Shown in pieces: positions 27,789 to 36,363 of a stretch of 64,000 bases of DNA; the stretch's first letter is position 1, and every line of letters starts with the position of its first letter. The notes beneath the pieces were generated by a model that ran no database searches, was not told the DNA's origin, and saw only the letters and a program-made list of their open reading frames with translations. The position numbers were made by a program, and so were the translations under genes. Source of the stretch: Bradyrhizobium guangdongense (GTDB lineage Bacteria; Pseudomonadota; Alphaproteobacteria; Rhizobiales; Xanthobacteraceae); NCBI RefSeq assembly GCF_006483445.1, contig NZ_PPPT01000212.1, forward strand, positions 1-64,000. The letters run 5' to 3'.

Positions 27789-28748
27789 ATGACGCGGCTG
27801 CGCTGTGCAATTCTCGACGACTATTTCAACATCGCCCAAGACGTGGCCGACTGGTCGAAGATTGCTGACCGCGTCGACGTCACGGTGTTCAGCCATCCCT
27901 TCGCCTCCGAGCAGGCCGCGGCCAGCGCGCTCGCCGATGTCGAGATCGTCTGCGCCATGCGCGAGCGCACCGCGTTTCCCAAAAGCCTGTTCGCGGCGCT
28001 GCCGAAGCTGAAGCTGCTGCTGACGTCGGGCATGCGCAACGCCGCGATCGACCTCGAGGCCGCGAAGGCGCGCAACGTCGTCGTCTGCGGCACGCAGTAT
28101 GGCCGCGATCCGACCGCCGCGCTGACCATCGGCCTGATCCTGGAACTGACCCGCGGCATCGGCCGCGAGAACGCGCGCATGCACGCGGGCGAGCCCTGGC
28201 AGACCTTTGCCGGCGTCGAGATCGAGGGCCGCACGCTCGGCATCGTCGGGCTCGGCAAGCTCGGCAGCAAGGTTGCTGATATCGCGAAGACGCTCGGCAT
28301 GAACGTGATCGCCTGGAGCCCGAACCTCACGCCCGAGAAATGCAAGGAGGCCGGCGTCACCTATGCGAGCAAGGAGGAGCTGTTCGCCAAGGCCGACATC
28401 GTCACCATCCATGTCGTGCTGAGCGATCGCTCCCGCGGCCTGGTGGGGGCGGCCGATCTCACCCGGATGAAGCCGACGGCGTATCTGGTCAACACCGCGC
28501 GCGGGCCGATCGTCGACGAGGCGGCGCTGCTATCGGCCTTGCAGCAGAAGAAGATCGCCGGCGCCGGCATCGACGTGTTCTCGGTCGAGCCGCTGCCAAC
28601 AGATCATCCGTTCCGCAAGCTCGACAATCTCGTGCTGACGCCGCATCTCGGCTATGCGACCGAGGACGGCCTGCGCACCCATTACGGCCAGATGGTCGAT
28701 ACCATCGACGCCTGGTTCAAGGGCGAGCCGCCGCGCCGACTGGCCTGA
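27789..28748 (+). CDS. D-2-hydroxyacid dehydrogenase
   Basis: A protein of 319 residues that reduces 2-oxoacids or oxidises D-2-hydroxyacids with NAD(P). The central Rossmann motif is GRTLGIVGLGKLGSKVADIA. NTARGPIVDEAALLSAL holds the catalytic Arg, and LTPHLGYATEDGLR holds the catalytic His, with GIDVFSVEPLP between them. ATG 27789 is preferred over three upstream in-frame starts. Exact substrate unknown. Confidence 0.9.
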   Translation: MTRLRCAILDDYFNIAQDVADWSKIADRVDVTVFSHPFASEQAAASALADVEIVCAMRERTAFPKSLFAALPKLKLLLTSGMRNAAIDLEAAKARNVVVCGTQYGRDPTAALTIGLILELTRGIGRENARMHAGEPWQTFAGVEIEGRTLGIVGLGKLGSKVADIAKTLGMNVIAWSPNLTPEKCKEAGVTYASKEELFAKADIVTIHVVLSDRSRGLVGAADLTRMKPTAYLVNTARGPIVDEAALLSALQQKKIAGAGIDVFSVEPLPTDHPFRKLDNLVLTPHLGYATEDGLRTHYGQMVDTIDAWFKGEPPRRLA

Positions 28749-28780
28749 GTTCCCGATCTTGGCGGCCGCTTGGAAAAAGG

Positions 28781-28870
28781 GTCGAAAACAACCCCATGCA
28801 CAGTAGCCCAGGGTGGGGACGGGTGACTGCGGATTTTGCGAAATTTCACTGACCCGTCGGGCAAATCAGG
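28781..28870 (+). repeat. Dispersed ~90-bp repeat, family C, copy 2
   Basis: Starts GTCGAAAACAACCCCATGCA and ends CTGACCCGTCGGGCAAATCA, like copies 1 and 3. Its middle is divergent and lacks the GATCACG palindrome, and the -35-like box is CTGACC rather than TTGACC. It begins 32 bp after the dehydrogenase stop. No -10-like sequence is evident after it. Confidence 0.85.
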
Positions 28871-28960
28871 CGCGTCAAGCCAAGATCGCGCGAGGGGACG
28901 GTGAGGCTCCAATACCGCCCCAACTCGACCGAATCTGAGCAGGTTTTTGCACGGACACGC

Positions 28961-28990
28961 AAAAAAGGGCGCGCCGCCGGCACGCCCTTT
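28961..28990 (-). terminator. Rho-independent terminator for the L,D-transpeptidase gene
   Basis: On the minus strand, AAAGGGCGTGCC pairs with GGCGCGCCCTTT, followed by a T run. It lies 28 bp after the stop of the L,D-transpeptidase gene at 29018. Confidence 0.88.
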
Positions 28991-29017
28991 CGCAAATCTG
29001 GATATCCGTCGGGTGCC

Positions 29018-30265
29018 TTAGCGCACGGTGACCGGAGCCGGCAGCGGCGGCACCACGGTCGGCTGCGTGCCGGGCACCGGAGCGTTCGCGGCCTGGGCCG
29101 CGAGCGGCGCAGGAGCACCGGGCGCGGGCTGCGCCTGAGCCGTCGCCGTTCCAAGCGGCGGCCCGCCGGGCATCACGACCACGCGGGTGCCGACCTTGAC
29201 GCGCTCGAACAGGTCGGAGACGTCGTCGTTCAGCATGCCGATGCAGCCGGAGGAGACGAACTTGCCGATCGTCGAGGGCTGGTTGGTGCCGTGGATGCGA
29301 TACACGGTCGAGCCGAGATACATCGCGCGCGCACCGAGCGGATTGCCGGGGCCGCCGGCCATGAAGCGCGGCAGATAGGGCTGGCGCTCGATCATCTCCG
29401 TCGGCGGATGCCAATCCGGCCACTCCGCCTTGCGGGTGATCTTCTGCACGCCGGTCCAGGTGAAACCGTCGCGGCCGACGCGCACGCCGTAGCGGATCGC
29501 GCGGCCGCCGCCGAGCACATAGTAGAGATAGGTGTTGGGCGTATCGACCACGAGCGTACCGGGCGGCTCCTTGGTCTGGAACGCGACTTCCTGGCGGCGC
29601 AGGTTCGGCGGCAACTGCACGGGGGCAGCGTCGGGCTGCTCCTCGGGCGGAAGTGCCGCGATCGACATCGGCTTGCCGTCGGCGCCGACGGCGGGCTCTT
29701 GCTGCTGCTGTGGCACCGCGCCGGTCGCGGTCGGGCCGCCAACGGCCTCCGGCGGACGCAGGCCGTCATTGACGCCCTGCTGCTGCGGCGGCGGACGGTC
29801 GGCGTAGATCACCGCCGGCGGACCGGCCGGGCGGCCATAGCGCGGGTCATCCGGCGACATGACCGGACCCTGCGGGGCGTTGGAATAGACGGGCGGCGCG
29901 CCGGCGGGACGGCCATAGCGGGGATCGTCCGGCGACACCACCGGGCCCTGCGGCGCGTTGGAATAAACGGGAGCGCCCGCGGGGCGGCCGTAGCGCGGAT
30001 CGTTCGGCGACATCATCGGCCCATTCGGACCGGGCGGCGGCAACGCTGCCTGCGGCGTGTCATCGTCGTCGTCGAGCGCGTCGAAATTCGGCGTGCGATC
30101 GCCGGGACGATATTCGGCCGGATAGCCACCCTGCTGCTGCGGATACGGCGTCGCATAGCCCGGCGTCTGCTGCACCGGATAGCTCTGCTGCGCCTGCACG
30201 AGCGAGGTTCCCGCCACAGCGGCTGTCGCAGCAGCGCAAATCGTCAGAAAATGCTTGATCATCAT
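29018..30265 (-). CDS. L,D-transpeptidase (YkuD) with internal repeats
   Basis: A protein of 415 residues from ATG 30265 (an ATG follows at 30262). A signal peptide (FLTICAAATAAVAGTSLVQA) leads into a Pro/Gln/Gly-rich region. That region holds three near-identical units of about 24-26 residues built on SPDDPRYGRPAG and YSNAPQGPV. The YkuD catalytic domain carries VYRIHGTNQPSTIGKFVSS and GCIGMLNDD (catalytic Cys, His). It makes 3-3 peptidoglycan cross-links or links proteins to the wall. The terminal tail is Pro/Ala-rich. Confidence 0.92.
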   Translation of the reverse strand: MMIKHFLTICAAATAAVAGTSLVQAQQSYPVQQTPGYATPYPQQQGGYPAEYRPGDRTPNFDALDDDDDTPQAALPPPGPNGPMMSPNDPRYGRPAGAPVYSNAPQGPVVSPDDPRYGRPAGAPPVYSNAPQGPVMSPDDPRYGRPAGPPAVIYADRPPPQQQGVNDGLRPPEAVGGPTATGAVPQQQQEPAVGADGKPMSIAALPPEEQPDAAPVQLPPNLRRQEVAFQTKEPPGTLVVDTPNTYLYYVLGGGRAIRYGVRVGRDGFTWTGVQKITRKAEWPDWHPPTEMIERQPYLPRFMAGGPGNPLGARAMYLGSTVYRIHGTNQPSTIGKFVSSGCIGMLNDDVSDLFERVKVGTRVVVMPGGPPLGTATAQAQPAPGAPAPLAAQAANAPVPGTQPTVVPPLPAPVTVR

Positions 30266-30625
30266 CGTATTTGTATAGACCCCAGGCACGACCGGACCGT
30301 TAACGGCAGATGACCGAAGATCACGGCGCATTCAAGACAATTCAGGCCCATTTGTGCCCGATTTGCCGATTTGTGATCCACACCTCACCGTTGCACCGGA
30401 GCATCACGGATCAGAAATCGCATTCTGCCCGATATCGCTCCTCTCCAACACCCCGATTTTTACGGAACGCGCGCAAGAGGCTTGCGGTATTCTCGAATCG
30501 GCCTGATTCGCCGCCGCTTTGAGCTCTTTTCTGCGCGGTGAATGCGGCAACCAGTACCGTCACCGCGTTCAGATGGCTCAAGGGCCTTAGGCAGGCAAAC
30601 CTGTCAGGGCAGAAATCCGCGCCTC
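30266..30625. other. Intergenic region, divergent promoters
   Basis: 360 bp between two divergent genes. No convincing gene was seen; a 70-residue frame at 30310-30522 has no domain or ribosome-binding site. The region is less GC-rich than the genes and presumably holds both promoters, but no clear -35/-10 pair was identified. Confidence 0.5.
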
Positions 30626-31408
30626 ATGCTTCCCGGCGTTCGCTTCCTGTTTGCGGCGATCCTGATCTCAACCTCACTCCTGGTGTTCGCCCTCGGCGCA
30701 GCCGCGCTGTTGCGGGCAACGCATGAGCAGTTCGTCAGCAATCCGTCCTGGCGCTCCGGTCCGCAGGAGCAGGTGTTCGCGCAGACCCCCGAACCGGTCC
30801 GTCCGGTGCTGGCGGTTTTGCGCGTCGAGCCGATGGCGACGGAGGCCGAGCCCTCGGTACGGGACCAGATCCCGACCATCGGCATGCCCGCGATCGACGC
30901 CGCGCCCGAGCAGGCCGCCGCAATTGCCCCGGACGCAGCCATTCCCGCGGCCGAAGCACTCCCGAACGAGTCCGCGCAACCGGAAACAACGACGCCAAGT
31001 CAGGTTGAAACGCCGGCTACACCTGCTGCAGCCGGGACGACTGGACAGGCGTTCGGGACCAAGGCATCCGACACCAGGGTGGAAGCCACCGAAACCGCCC
31101 CTGCTTCCACGCCCGTCGCAGCAAGCGAGCCTCAGCAGACCGAGGCGCCCGCAAGCACCCTGTCCGAGGCCGACATGGCCGCCACGAGAGTGGCTGCGCT
31201 GAGCGATCCGGTCGTCGCTCCCGAGAAGGAGCCGGCGAAGATCAAGGCCGACAGCAGCGCATCGGAGAAGAAGGCGACCAAGCGGCGCGCGCATCGCGCC
31301 AAGAAGCGCCGGATCGTCCGCCGCCCGCCACCGCCGGTTCAGCAGCAGAGTTTTGATCCGTTCACACAGCAGCCGATCGCCACCGCATCCACCACGCGCA
31401 CGCGCTAA
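30626..31408 (+). CDS. Single-TM, Ala/Pro/Thr-rich protein with a basic tail
   Basis: A protein of 260 residues from ATG 30626. An N-terminal TM or signal anchor (FLFAAILISTSLLVFALGAA) is followed by a long low-complexity Ala/Pro/Glu/Thr region and a strongly basic stretch (KKATKRRAHRAKKRRIVRR) near the end. It is divergent from the L,D-transpeptidase. The layout suggests an envelope-spanning linker or DNA/wall-interacting protein, but no family was recognised. Confidence 0.6.
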   Translation: MLPGVRFLFAAILISTSLLVFALGAAALLRATHEQFVSNPSWRSGPQEQVFAQTPEPVRPVLAVLRVEPMATEAEPSVRDQIPTIGMPAIDAAPEQAAAIAPDAAIPAAEALPNESAQPETTTPSQVETPATPAAAGTTGQAFGTKASDTRVEATETAPASTPVAASEPQQTEAPASTLSEADMAATRVAALSDPVVAPEKEPAKIKADSSASEKKATKRRAHRAKKRRIVRRPPPPVQQQSFDPFTQQPIATASTTRTR

Positions 31409-31411
31409 CCA

Positions 31412-32269
31412 TCAAGCGGGTCCCGTCGCGATCGGCGGACCGCTTGCCTGCCCCCATTCCGACCACGAGCCGTCATAGAGCGCGGTGTCGGTGACGCCTA
31501 GCCGATACAGCGCGAGCGTCAGCACGCCGGCCGAGACGCCGGAGCCGCAGCTCGTCACGATCGGCGCATCCAGCTTGACGCCGGCGCCGGTGAAGGCGGC
31601 GCGCAGATCGTCGAGCGGCTTCATCGTGCCGGTCGCGGCATCGAACAGCAGATTGTAAGGCACGTTACGGCTGCCGGGAATGTGACCGGAGCGGATGCCC
31701 GCGCGCGGTTCGGGCGCACGGCCCTCAAAGCGTTCGGCGGCGCGTGCGTCGATCACCTGCTCGGCCTTGGTGCCGACATTGGCAATCATCTGCTCGATGC
31801 TGCGCACGCGTTTGGCGTCGTAGCTCGCCTTGAAGGTCGCAGCCTTTGGCTTGACCTCGCCGCTCTCGACCGCGCGGCCCTCGGCGCGCCACTTTTTCAG
31901 GCCGCCATTGAGGATGCGCACATTGCTGTGCCCGTAGGACAGGAACATCCACCACGCGCGCGGGGCGGCGACCCAGCCACCGGAATCATAGAGCACGACG
32001 GTATCGGTATTCGAGATGCCGAGATTGCCGACGTCACGGCCGAACTGCTCCGCGCTCGGAAACATATGCGGCAGCGGGTTGGAATGATCCGACACCGCAT
32101 CGACGTCGAAGAACACCGCGCCCGGCAGATGCGCGGCGAGATAGTCGTCCTTCGGCAGCGGCAGCACGCCGGGCAGCTTGAAGCTCGCGTCGATCACCTT
32201 GACGTTGGCGTCGTTGATGTGGGCGGCGAGCCATTCGGTGGAGACGAGGGGATCGGTGGGGGTGGTCAT
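31412..32269 (-). CDS. sseA: 3-mercaptopyruvate sulfurtransferase-type rhodanese
   Basis: A 285-residue two-domain rhodanese. The C-terminal active loop TSCGSGVSAG (Cys nucleophile, CGSG) matches 3-mercaptopyruvate sulfurtransferase rather than the CRKG of thiosulfate sulfurtransferase. Other markers are STEWLAAHINDANVKVID, YDSGGWVAAPRAWWMF and RSGHIPGSRNVPY. It transfers sulfur from mercaptopyruvate to thiol or cyanide. It ends 4 bp from the convergent gene. Start ATG 32269. Confidence 0.9.
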   Translation of the reverse strand: MTTPTDPLVSTEWLAAHINDANVKVIDASFKLPGVLPLPKDDYLAAHLPGAVFFDVDAVSDHSNPLPHMFPSAEQFGRDVGNLGISNTDTVVLYDSGGWVAAPRAWWMFLSYGHSNVRILNGGLKKWRAEGRAVESGEVKPKAATFKASYDAKRVRSIEQMIANVGTKAEQVIDARAAERFEGRAPEPRAGIRSGHIPGSRNVPYNLLFDAATGTMKPLDDLRAAFTGAGVKLDAPIVTSCGSGVSAGVLTLALYRLGVTDTALYDGSWSEWGQASGPPIATGPA

Positions 32270-32289
32270 TTGAAGCAATCTCCGTTTGG

Positions 32290-32391
32290 TCATTCCGGGG
32301 CGTGCGAAGCACGAGCCCGGAATCCATCGTGCGGCAGAGTCAGTGGATGAATGGATTCCGGGCTCGCGACTTCGTCGCGCCCCGGAATGAC
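32290..32391. repeat. Palindromic repeat, family F (TCATTCCGGGGC type)
   Basis: Arms TCATTCCGGGGCGTGCGAAG and CTTCGTCGCGCCCCGGAATG enclose a second inverted pair (GAGCCCGGAATCCAT / ATGGATTCCGGGCTC). A second copy is at 32854-32954, after the next gene. The two repeats flank the rhodanese gene. Confidence 0.88.
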
Positions 32392-32419
32392 GGGTGGAGA
32401 GAGCGGAGCCCGCGCCCCC

Positions 32420-32833
32420 TCACCCCTTCTTCTTCGGCTCCCACTGCTCGGTCGGACCGCCGGCGTCGCGCCAGGCGGCGTAGCCGCCGGCGATGTGGGC
32501 GACGGGCTTGAGGCCCATGTCCTTCGCCGTTTTTGCAGCGAGTGCGGAGCGCAGGCCGCCGGCGCAATGGAAGACGAACTTCTTGTCTTCCTGGAAGATC
32601 GGTTTTGCGTAGGGGCTCTGCGGGTCAATCCAGAATTCGAGCATGCCGCGGGTGCAGGGAAACGCGCCGGGAATGCGGCCGTCGCGCTCGATCTCGCGGG
32701 GGTCGCGGATGTCGACGATCACGACGTCGCCGTTCTTTGCGATCTCGATCGCCTGCGCGGCGGACAGCGTTTCAATCTCGGCATTGGCCTCGTCGATCAG
32801 CGCCTTGATGCCGCGGGTGATGTTTTGGGGCAT
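32420..32833 (-). CDS. Single-domain rhodanese-like protein
   Basis: A protein of 137 residues with the rhodanese active loop FHCAGGLRSALAA (Cys in CAGGLRS). Early VVIVDIRDPREIERDGRIPG is the usual N-terminal strand with the DIR motif. It probably carries persulfide sulfur between proteins. The two rhodanese genes lie on the same strand, separated by a 100-bp palindromic repeat. Confidence 0.9.
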   Translation of the reverse strand: MPQNITRGIKALIDEANAEIETLSAAQAIEIAKNGDVVIVDIRDPREIERDGRIPGAFPCTRGMLEFWIDPQSPYAKPIFQEDKKFVFHCAGGLRSALAAKTAKDMGLKPVAHIAGGYAAWRDAGGPTEQWEPKKKG

Positions 32834-32853
32834 GTTGGTTCTCCCTTCTCGTT

Positions 32854-32954
32854 GTCATTCCGGGGCGTGCGTAGCACGAGCCCGGAATCCATTCCTCCAC
32901 CAACTCCGCGGCCCGATGGATTCCGGGTTCTCGCTTCGCGAGCCCCGGAATGAC
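32854..32954. repeat. Palindromic repeat, family F
   Basis: Starts TCATTCCGGGGCGTGCGTAG and ends AGCCCCGGAATGAC, with the same internal inverted pair as the copy at 32290-32391. It separates the single-domain rhodanese gene from the VWA-protein gene. Confidence 0.88.
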
Positions 32955-32962
32955 GGCGGTGG

Positions 32963-34138
32963 CTAGTGCGTCAATTCCTTCATCGCGCTCTCCAGCCCCT
33001 CGATGGTGATCGGGTACATGCGGTTGGCGAAGATGCGTTTGATGATCGTGGTCGATTCCGAATAGTCCCAGTGCTTCTGCTGCACCGGGTTCAGCCACAC
33101 CGAATGCGGATAGGTGCGGATGATGCGATCGAGCCAGACCGAGCCCGGCTCCTCGTTGACATGCTCCACCGAGCCGCCCGGCACCATGATCTCGTAAGGC
33201 GACATCGAGGCGTCGCCGACGAACACGACCTTGTAGTCGTGCGGATATTTGTGCAGCACGTCCCAGGTCGGCGTGCGGTCGGTGAAGCGGCGCTTGTTCT
33301 GCTTCCACACGCCTTCATAGAGGCAGTTGTGGAAGTAGAAATACTCCATGTGCTTGAACTCGCTCTTCGCCGCCGAGAACAGCTCCTCGACCTGCTCGAT
33401 ATGCGAATCCATCGAGCCGCCGATGTCGAAGAACACCAGGAGCTTCACCGCATTGCGCCGCTCGGGCCGCATGTGGACGTCGAGATAGCCGTGATTGGCG
33501 GTCTCGCGAATGGTGGTGTCGAGGTCGAGCTCGTCGGGCGCGCCGGTGCGGGCGAACTTGCGCAGGCGTCGCAGCGCGATCTTGATGTTGCGGATGCCGA
33601 GCTCGACATTGCCGTCGAGATCCTTGAACTCGCGCTTGTCCCACACCTTCACGGCGCGGTTGTTGCGGTTCTTCTCCTGGCCGATGCGGACGCCTTCGGG
33701 GTTGTAGCCGTGGGCGCCGAACGGCGAGGTGCCGGCTGTGCCGATCCACTTCGAGCCGCCCTGGTGGCGACCCTTCTGCTCTTCCAGGCGCTTCTTCAAG
33801 GTCTCCATGAGCTTGTCCCAGCCCATCGCCTCGATCTGCTTCTTTTCTTCTTCCGTCAGATACTTTTCCGCGAGCTTCTTCAGCCACTCCTCGGGGATCT
33901 CGGCCTTCTCCATGGCGTCGAGCAGGCTTTCCAGCCCCTTGAACACCGAGCCGAAGACGCGGTCGAACTTGTCGAGGTTGCGCTCGTCCTTCACCAAGGA
34001 CGCGCGCGACAGATAGTAAAAGTTCTCGACCGTGTAGTCCGCGAGGTCGGCGTCGAGCGCCTCCATCAGCGTGAGGTATTCGCGCAAGGTCACGGGGACC
34101 TGCGCATCGCGCAATGAGGTGAAGAATTGCAGGAACAT
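32963..34138 (-). CDS. VWA domain protein, CoxE-like
   Basis: A protein of 391 residues from ATG 34138 (MFLQFFTSLRDAQVPVTLRE). A C-terminal von Willebrand A domain has a MIDAS-like motif FFDIGGSMDS and later FVGDASMSPYE. The N-terminal half is charged and helical. CoxE-type VWA proteins act with MoxR AAA+ ATPases in metal insertion or protein-complex remodelling. The MoxR partner lies divergently at 34654. Confidence 0.88.
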   Translation of the reverse strand: MFLQFFTSLRDAQVPVTLREYLTLMEALDADLADYTVENFYYLSRASLVKDERNLDKFDRVFGSVFKGLESLLDAMEKAEIPEEWLKKLAEKYLTEEEKKQIEAMGWDKLMETLKKRLEEQKGRHQGGSKWIGTAGTSPFGAHGYNPEGVRIGQEKNRNNRAVKVWDKREFKDLDGNVELGIRNIKIALRRLRKFARTGAPDELDLDTTIRETANHGYLDVHMRPERRNAVKLLVFFDIGGSMDSHIEQVEELFSAAKSEFKHMEYFYFHNCLYEGVWKQNKRRFTDRTPTWDVLHKYPHDYKVVFVGDASMSPYEIMVPGGSVEHVNEEPGSVWLDRIIRTYPHSVWLNPVQQKHWDYSESTTIIKRIFANRMYPITIEGLESAMKELTH

Positions 34139-34283
34139 GGGTGACAGATTGCCTTTCGGATGGCGAACGTCAAGGGCTGGAGGGCCCGGCCAAGGAGAGG
34201 CCAAGGGGAGGTCAAGCCCTAGACCGGGTGGGTTTTTCCTCTAGAATTGGGACCACTTGAGGCTTTTAGTTGGGGCGTTTTCA

Positions 34284-34529
34284 ATGGGTATCATCGCAGC
34301 ACTCATCATCGGCGCGATCGCCGGCTGGCTCGCGGGGAAAATTGTCCGCGGTGCGGGATTTGGCCTGATCGGCAACATCGTGCTCGGCATCATCGGCTCG
34401 CTGATCGCAAGCTGGCTCTTGCCGCAGCTCGGCATCAGCCTTGGCGGCAGCGCGTTCCGCGACATCGTCAATGCCACCATCGGCGCGGTGATTGTGCTGG
34501 TCGTGCTTTCGCTGATAAAACGGGCCTAA
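34284..34529 (+). CDS. GlsB/YeaQ/YmgE family stress membrane protein
   Basis: An 81-residue, three-TM protein with the family pattern IIGAIAGWLAGKIVRGAGFGLIGNIVLGIIGSLI and a C-terminal ATIGAVIVLVVLSLI. The family is called transglycosylase-associated, but its real role is a small membrane protein linked to stress responses. It lies between the divergent VWA and MoxR genes; its ATG is at 34284. Confidence 0.9.
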   Translation: MGIIAALIIGAIAGWLAGKIVRGAGFGLIGNIVLGIIGSLIASWLLPQLGISLGGSAFRDIVNATIGAVIVLVVLSLIKRA

Positions 34530-34653
34530 CAGCCTGACCTGACCCGTGACGGCCGCAGCTTGAGCGGCCGTTTCCATGTTTTGGCTCAGGCGTGCCTGTG
34601 ACTCGCTCAAGGTTTGCGCCTCGCCCAAGCAAGATGAACAACAAGGACGTTCG

Positions 34654-35496
34654 ATGAAGTTTACCGGCACCAAGGACTACGTTGCGACCGACGACCTCAA
34701 GGTCGCCGTCAATGCCTCGATCATGCTGGAGCGCCCGCTCCTCATCAAGGGCGAGCCCGGCACCGGCAAGACGGTGCTGGCCGAGGAAGTGGCGAAGGCG
34801 CTGAACGCGCCGCTTTTGACCTGGCACATCAAGTCCACCACCAAGGCGCAGCAGGGCCTCTACGAATACGACGCGGTATCACGCCTGCGCGACAGCCAGC
34901 TCGGCGATGCGCGTGTCTCCGACATCAAGAACTACATCAAGCGCGGCAAGCTGTGGGACGCCTTCACGGCCGAGCAGCGGCCGGTGCTGCTGATCGACGA
35001 GATCGACAAGGCCGACATCGAATTCCCGAACGACCTGCTGCTCGAGCTCGACCGCATGGAATTCCATGTCTACGAGACTGGCGAGACGATCAAGGCGAAG
35101 CAGCGCCCGATCATGATGATCACCTCCAACAACGAGAAGGAGCTGCCGGACGCCTTCCTGCGGCGCTGCTTCTTCCACTACATCAAGTTCCCCGACGCCG
35201 ACACCATGGGCCGGATCGTCGACGTGCACTTCCCCGGCATCAAGAAGCGCCTTGTGGAAGAAGCCTTGCGTATTTTCTTCGAGGTGCGCGAAGTGCCCGG
35301 CCTGAAGAAGAAGCCGTCGACGTCGGAACTGCTCGACTGGCTGAAGCTGCTGCTCAACGAGGAGATGACGCCGGAGCAGCTGCGCGAGCGCGACCCGCGC
35401 AAACTGATCCCGCCGCTGCACGGCGCGCTCTTGAAGAACGAGCAGGACGTGCATCTGTTCGAGCGGCTGGCGTTCTTGAGCCGGCGCGAGGTGTAG
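34654..35496 (+). CDS. MoxR family AAA+ ATPase
   Basis: A protein of 280 residues. Walker A GEPGTGKTVLAEEVAKAL and Walker B VLLIDEIDKAD are followed by sensor 1 MITSNNEKELPDAFLRRCFFHYI. MoxR ATPases remodel protein complexes together with VWA partners; the CoxE-like gene at 32963-34138 is the likely partner. ATG 34654 follows an AAGGACGTTCG stretch; an in-frame ATG at 34576 would add a Cys-rich stretch unlike the family. Confidence 0.92.
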   Translation: MKFTGTKDYVATDDLKVAVNASIMLERPLLIKGEPGTGKTVLAEEVAKALNAPLLTWHIKSTTKAQQGLYEYDAVSRLRDSQLGDARVSDIKNYIKRGKLWDAFTAEQRPVLLIDEIDKADIEFPNDLLLELDRMEFHVYETGETIKAKQRPIMMITSNNEKELPDAFLRRCFFHYIKFPDADTMGRIVDVHFPGIKKRLVEEALRIFFEVREVPGLKKKPSTSELLDWLKLLLNEEMTPEQLRERDPRKLIPPLHGALLKNEQDVHLFERLAFLSRREV

Positions 35497-35505
35497 CCCT
35501 CTCGT

Positions 35506-35640
35506 GTCCCGGACGCGGCGCAGCGCGCAAGCGTTGCGACGCTGAGCCGGGACCCAGAAGCCGCACGGTACATTGCCGCAGCATGGGCCCCGGCTCTGCA
35601 GCGCACCGCTGAAGAAGCGCTGCGCTGCGTCCGGGGCACG
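35506..35640. repeat. Palindromic repeat, family E
   Basis: A long imperfect inverted repeat with ends GTCCCGGACGCGGCGCAGCG and CTGCGCTGCGTCCGGGGCAC, in the MoxR-downstream gap. It is related to the elements at 20523-20557 and 63802-63960. Confidence 0.8.
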
Positions 35641-35732
35641 AGATCACTGCCTGCTCTCCGCCTCGTCATTGCGAGCCAACCAGCGCTTTCGAACCGACGC
35701 ACCAGCACCCGCGACTACATGTCCAGAGGTCG

Positions 35733-36356
35733 ATGATGCGCTTTCTCCTCCCCCTGGTTTTGCTCCCGACCGCCGCTGCTGCCGCGGAGGCCGTCGACTG
35801 CAACGCGATCGTGACCACGATGGCGCCGGTCGAGCTGACCTATCACGAGGCCGACAAATCCTCCGTCACCCAGATCTTCAGGGACCCCTCAGGGAATTCC
35901 GTCGTTTGGGTCAAGACCATGAACGGCAAGTTCGTCGGCAGGGCAGATTTTGCGGCGGGCGTCCTGGCAACGGCAGAGACCTCCTCGGCCTTCGCCGGCA
36001 AGTTCAAATCCTCGAAGATCAATTACACTGTCGAAGGCATGCCAAAGCTGTTCGACCGCCGCTCGGACCTCAACTACAGCACCACGCATTCAAGCGTGTA
36101 TGGGGACGGCAGCACTGATACGGCCACCACGACCTATCACTACAAGTTCAAATCGGCAGGCAAAGAGGCCGTCGGTCCATGCATGCTGGACGTCGTTCAC
36201 GGTGAAAGCGACAGCGTGAACGAAAAGACGGGCAAGACGGCCCATACCTATGGCATCTACTTCCCGCAGCTCATGGCGGGGATCAGCGGCCACACGACGG
36301 AGCCCGTCATCGACGGCATCAAGACCACATTCGATCCGATGGCGTTGATCCCGTAA
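35733..36356 (+). CDS. Secreted protein, unknown function
   Basis: A protein of 207 residues. A short signal peptide (RFLLPLVLLPTAAAAAEA) leads into a beta-rich mature domain with two cysteines (VDCNAIV, GPCMLDVVHG). A central DFAAGVLATAETSSAFAGKF and YHYKFKSAGKEAVGPC were noted but not assigned to a family. It ends 8 bp before the stop of the convergent GMC gene. Confidence 0.7.
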   Translation: MMRFLLPLVLLPTAAAAAEAVDCNAIVTTMAPVELTYHEADKSSVTQIFRDPSGNSVVWVKTMNGKFVGRADFAAGVLATAETSSAFAGKFKSSKINYTVEGMPKLFDRRSDLNYSTTHSSVYGDGSTDTATTTYHYKFKSAGKEAVGPCMLDVVHGESDSVNEKTGKTAHTYGIYFPQLMAGISGHTTEPVIDGIKTTFDPMALIP

Positions 36357-36363
36357 GACGGTC

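Noticed and set aside
28781-28890. Promoter at the edge of repeat copy 2
   Set aside because: The box is CTGACC rather than TTGACC and no -10-like sequence follows at a suitable distance; no gene starts downstream on that strand.
30310-30522. A 70-residue frame in the divergent gap
   Set aside because: No ribosome-binding site, domain or composition bias that supports a gene; probably promoter DNA.
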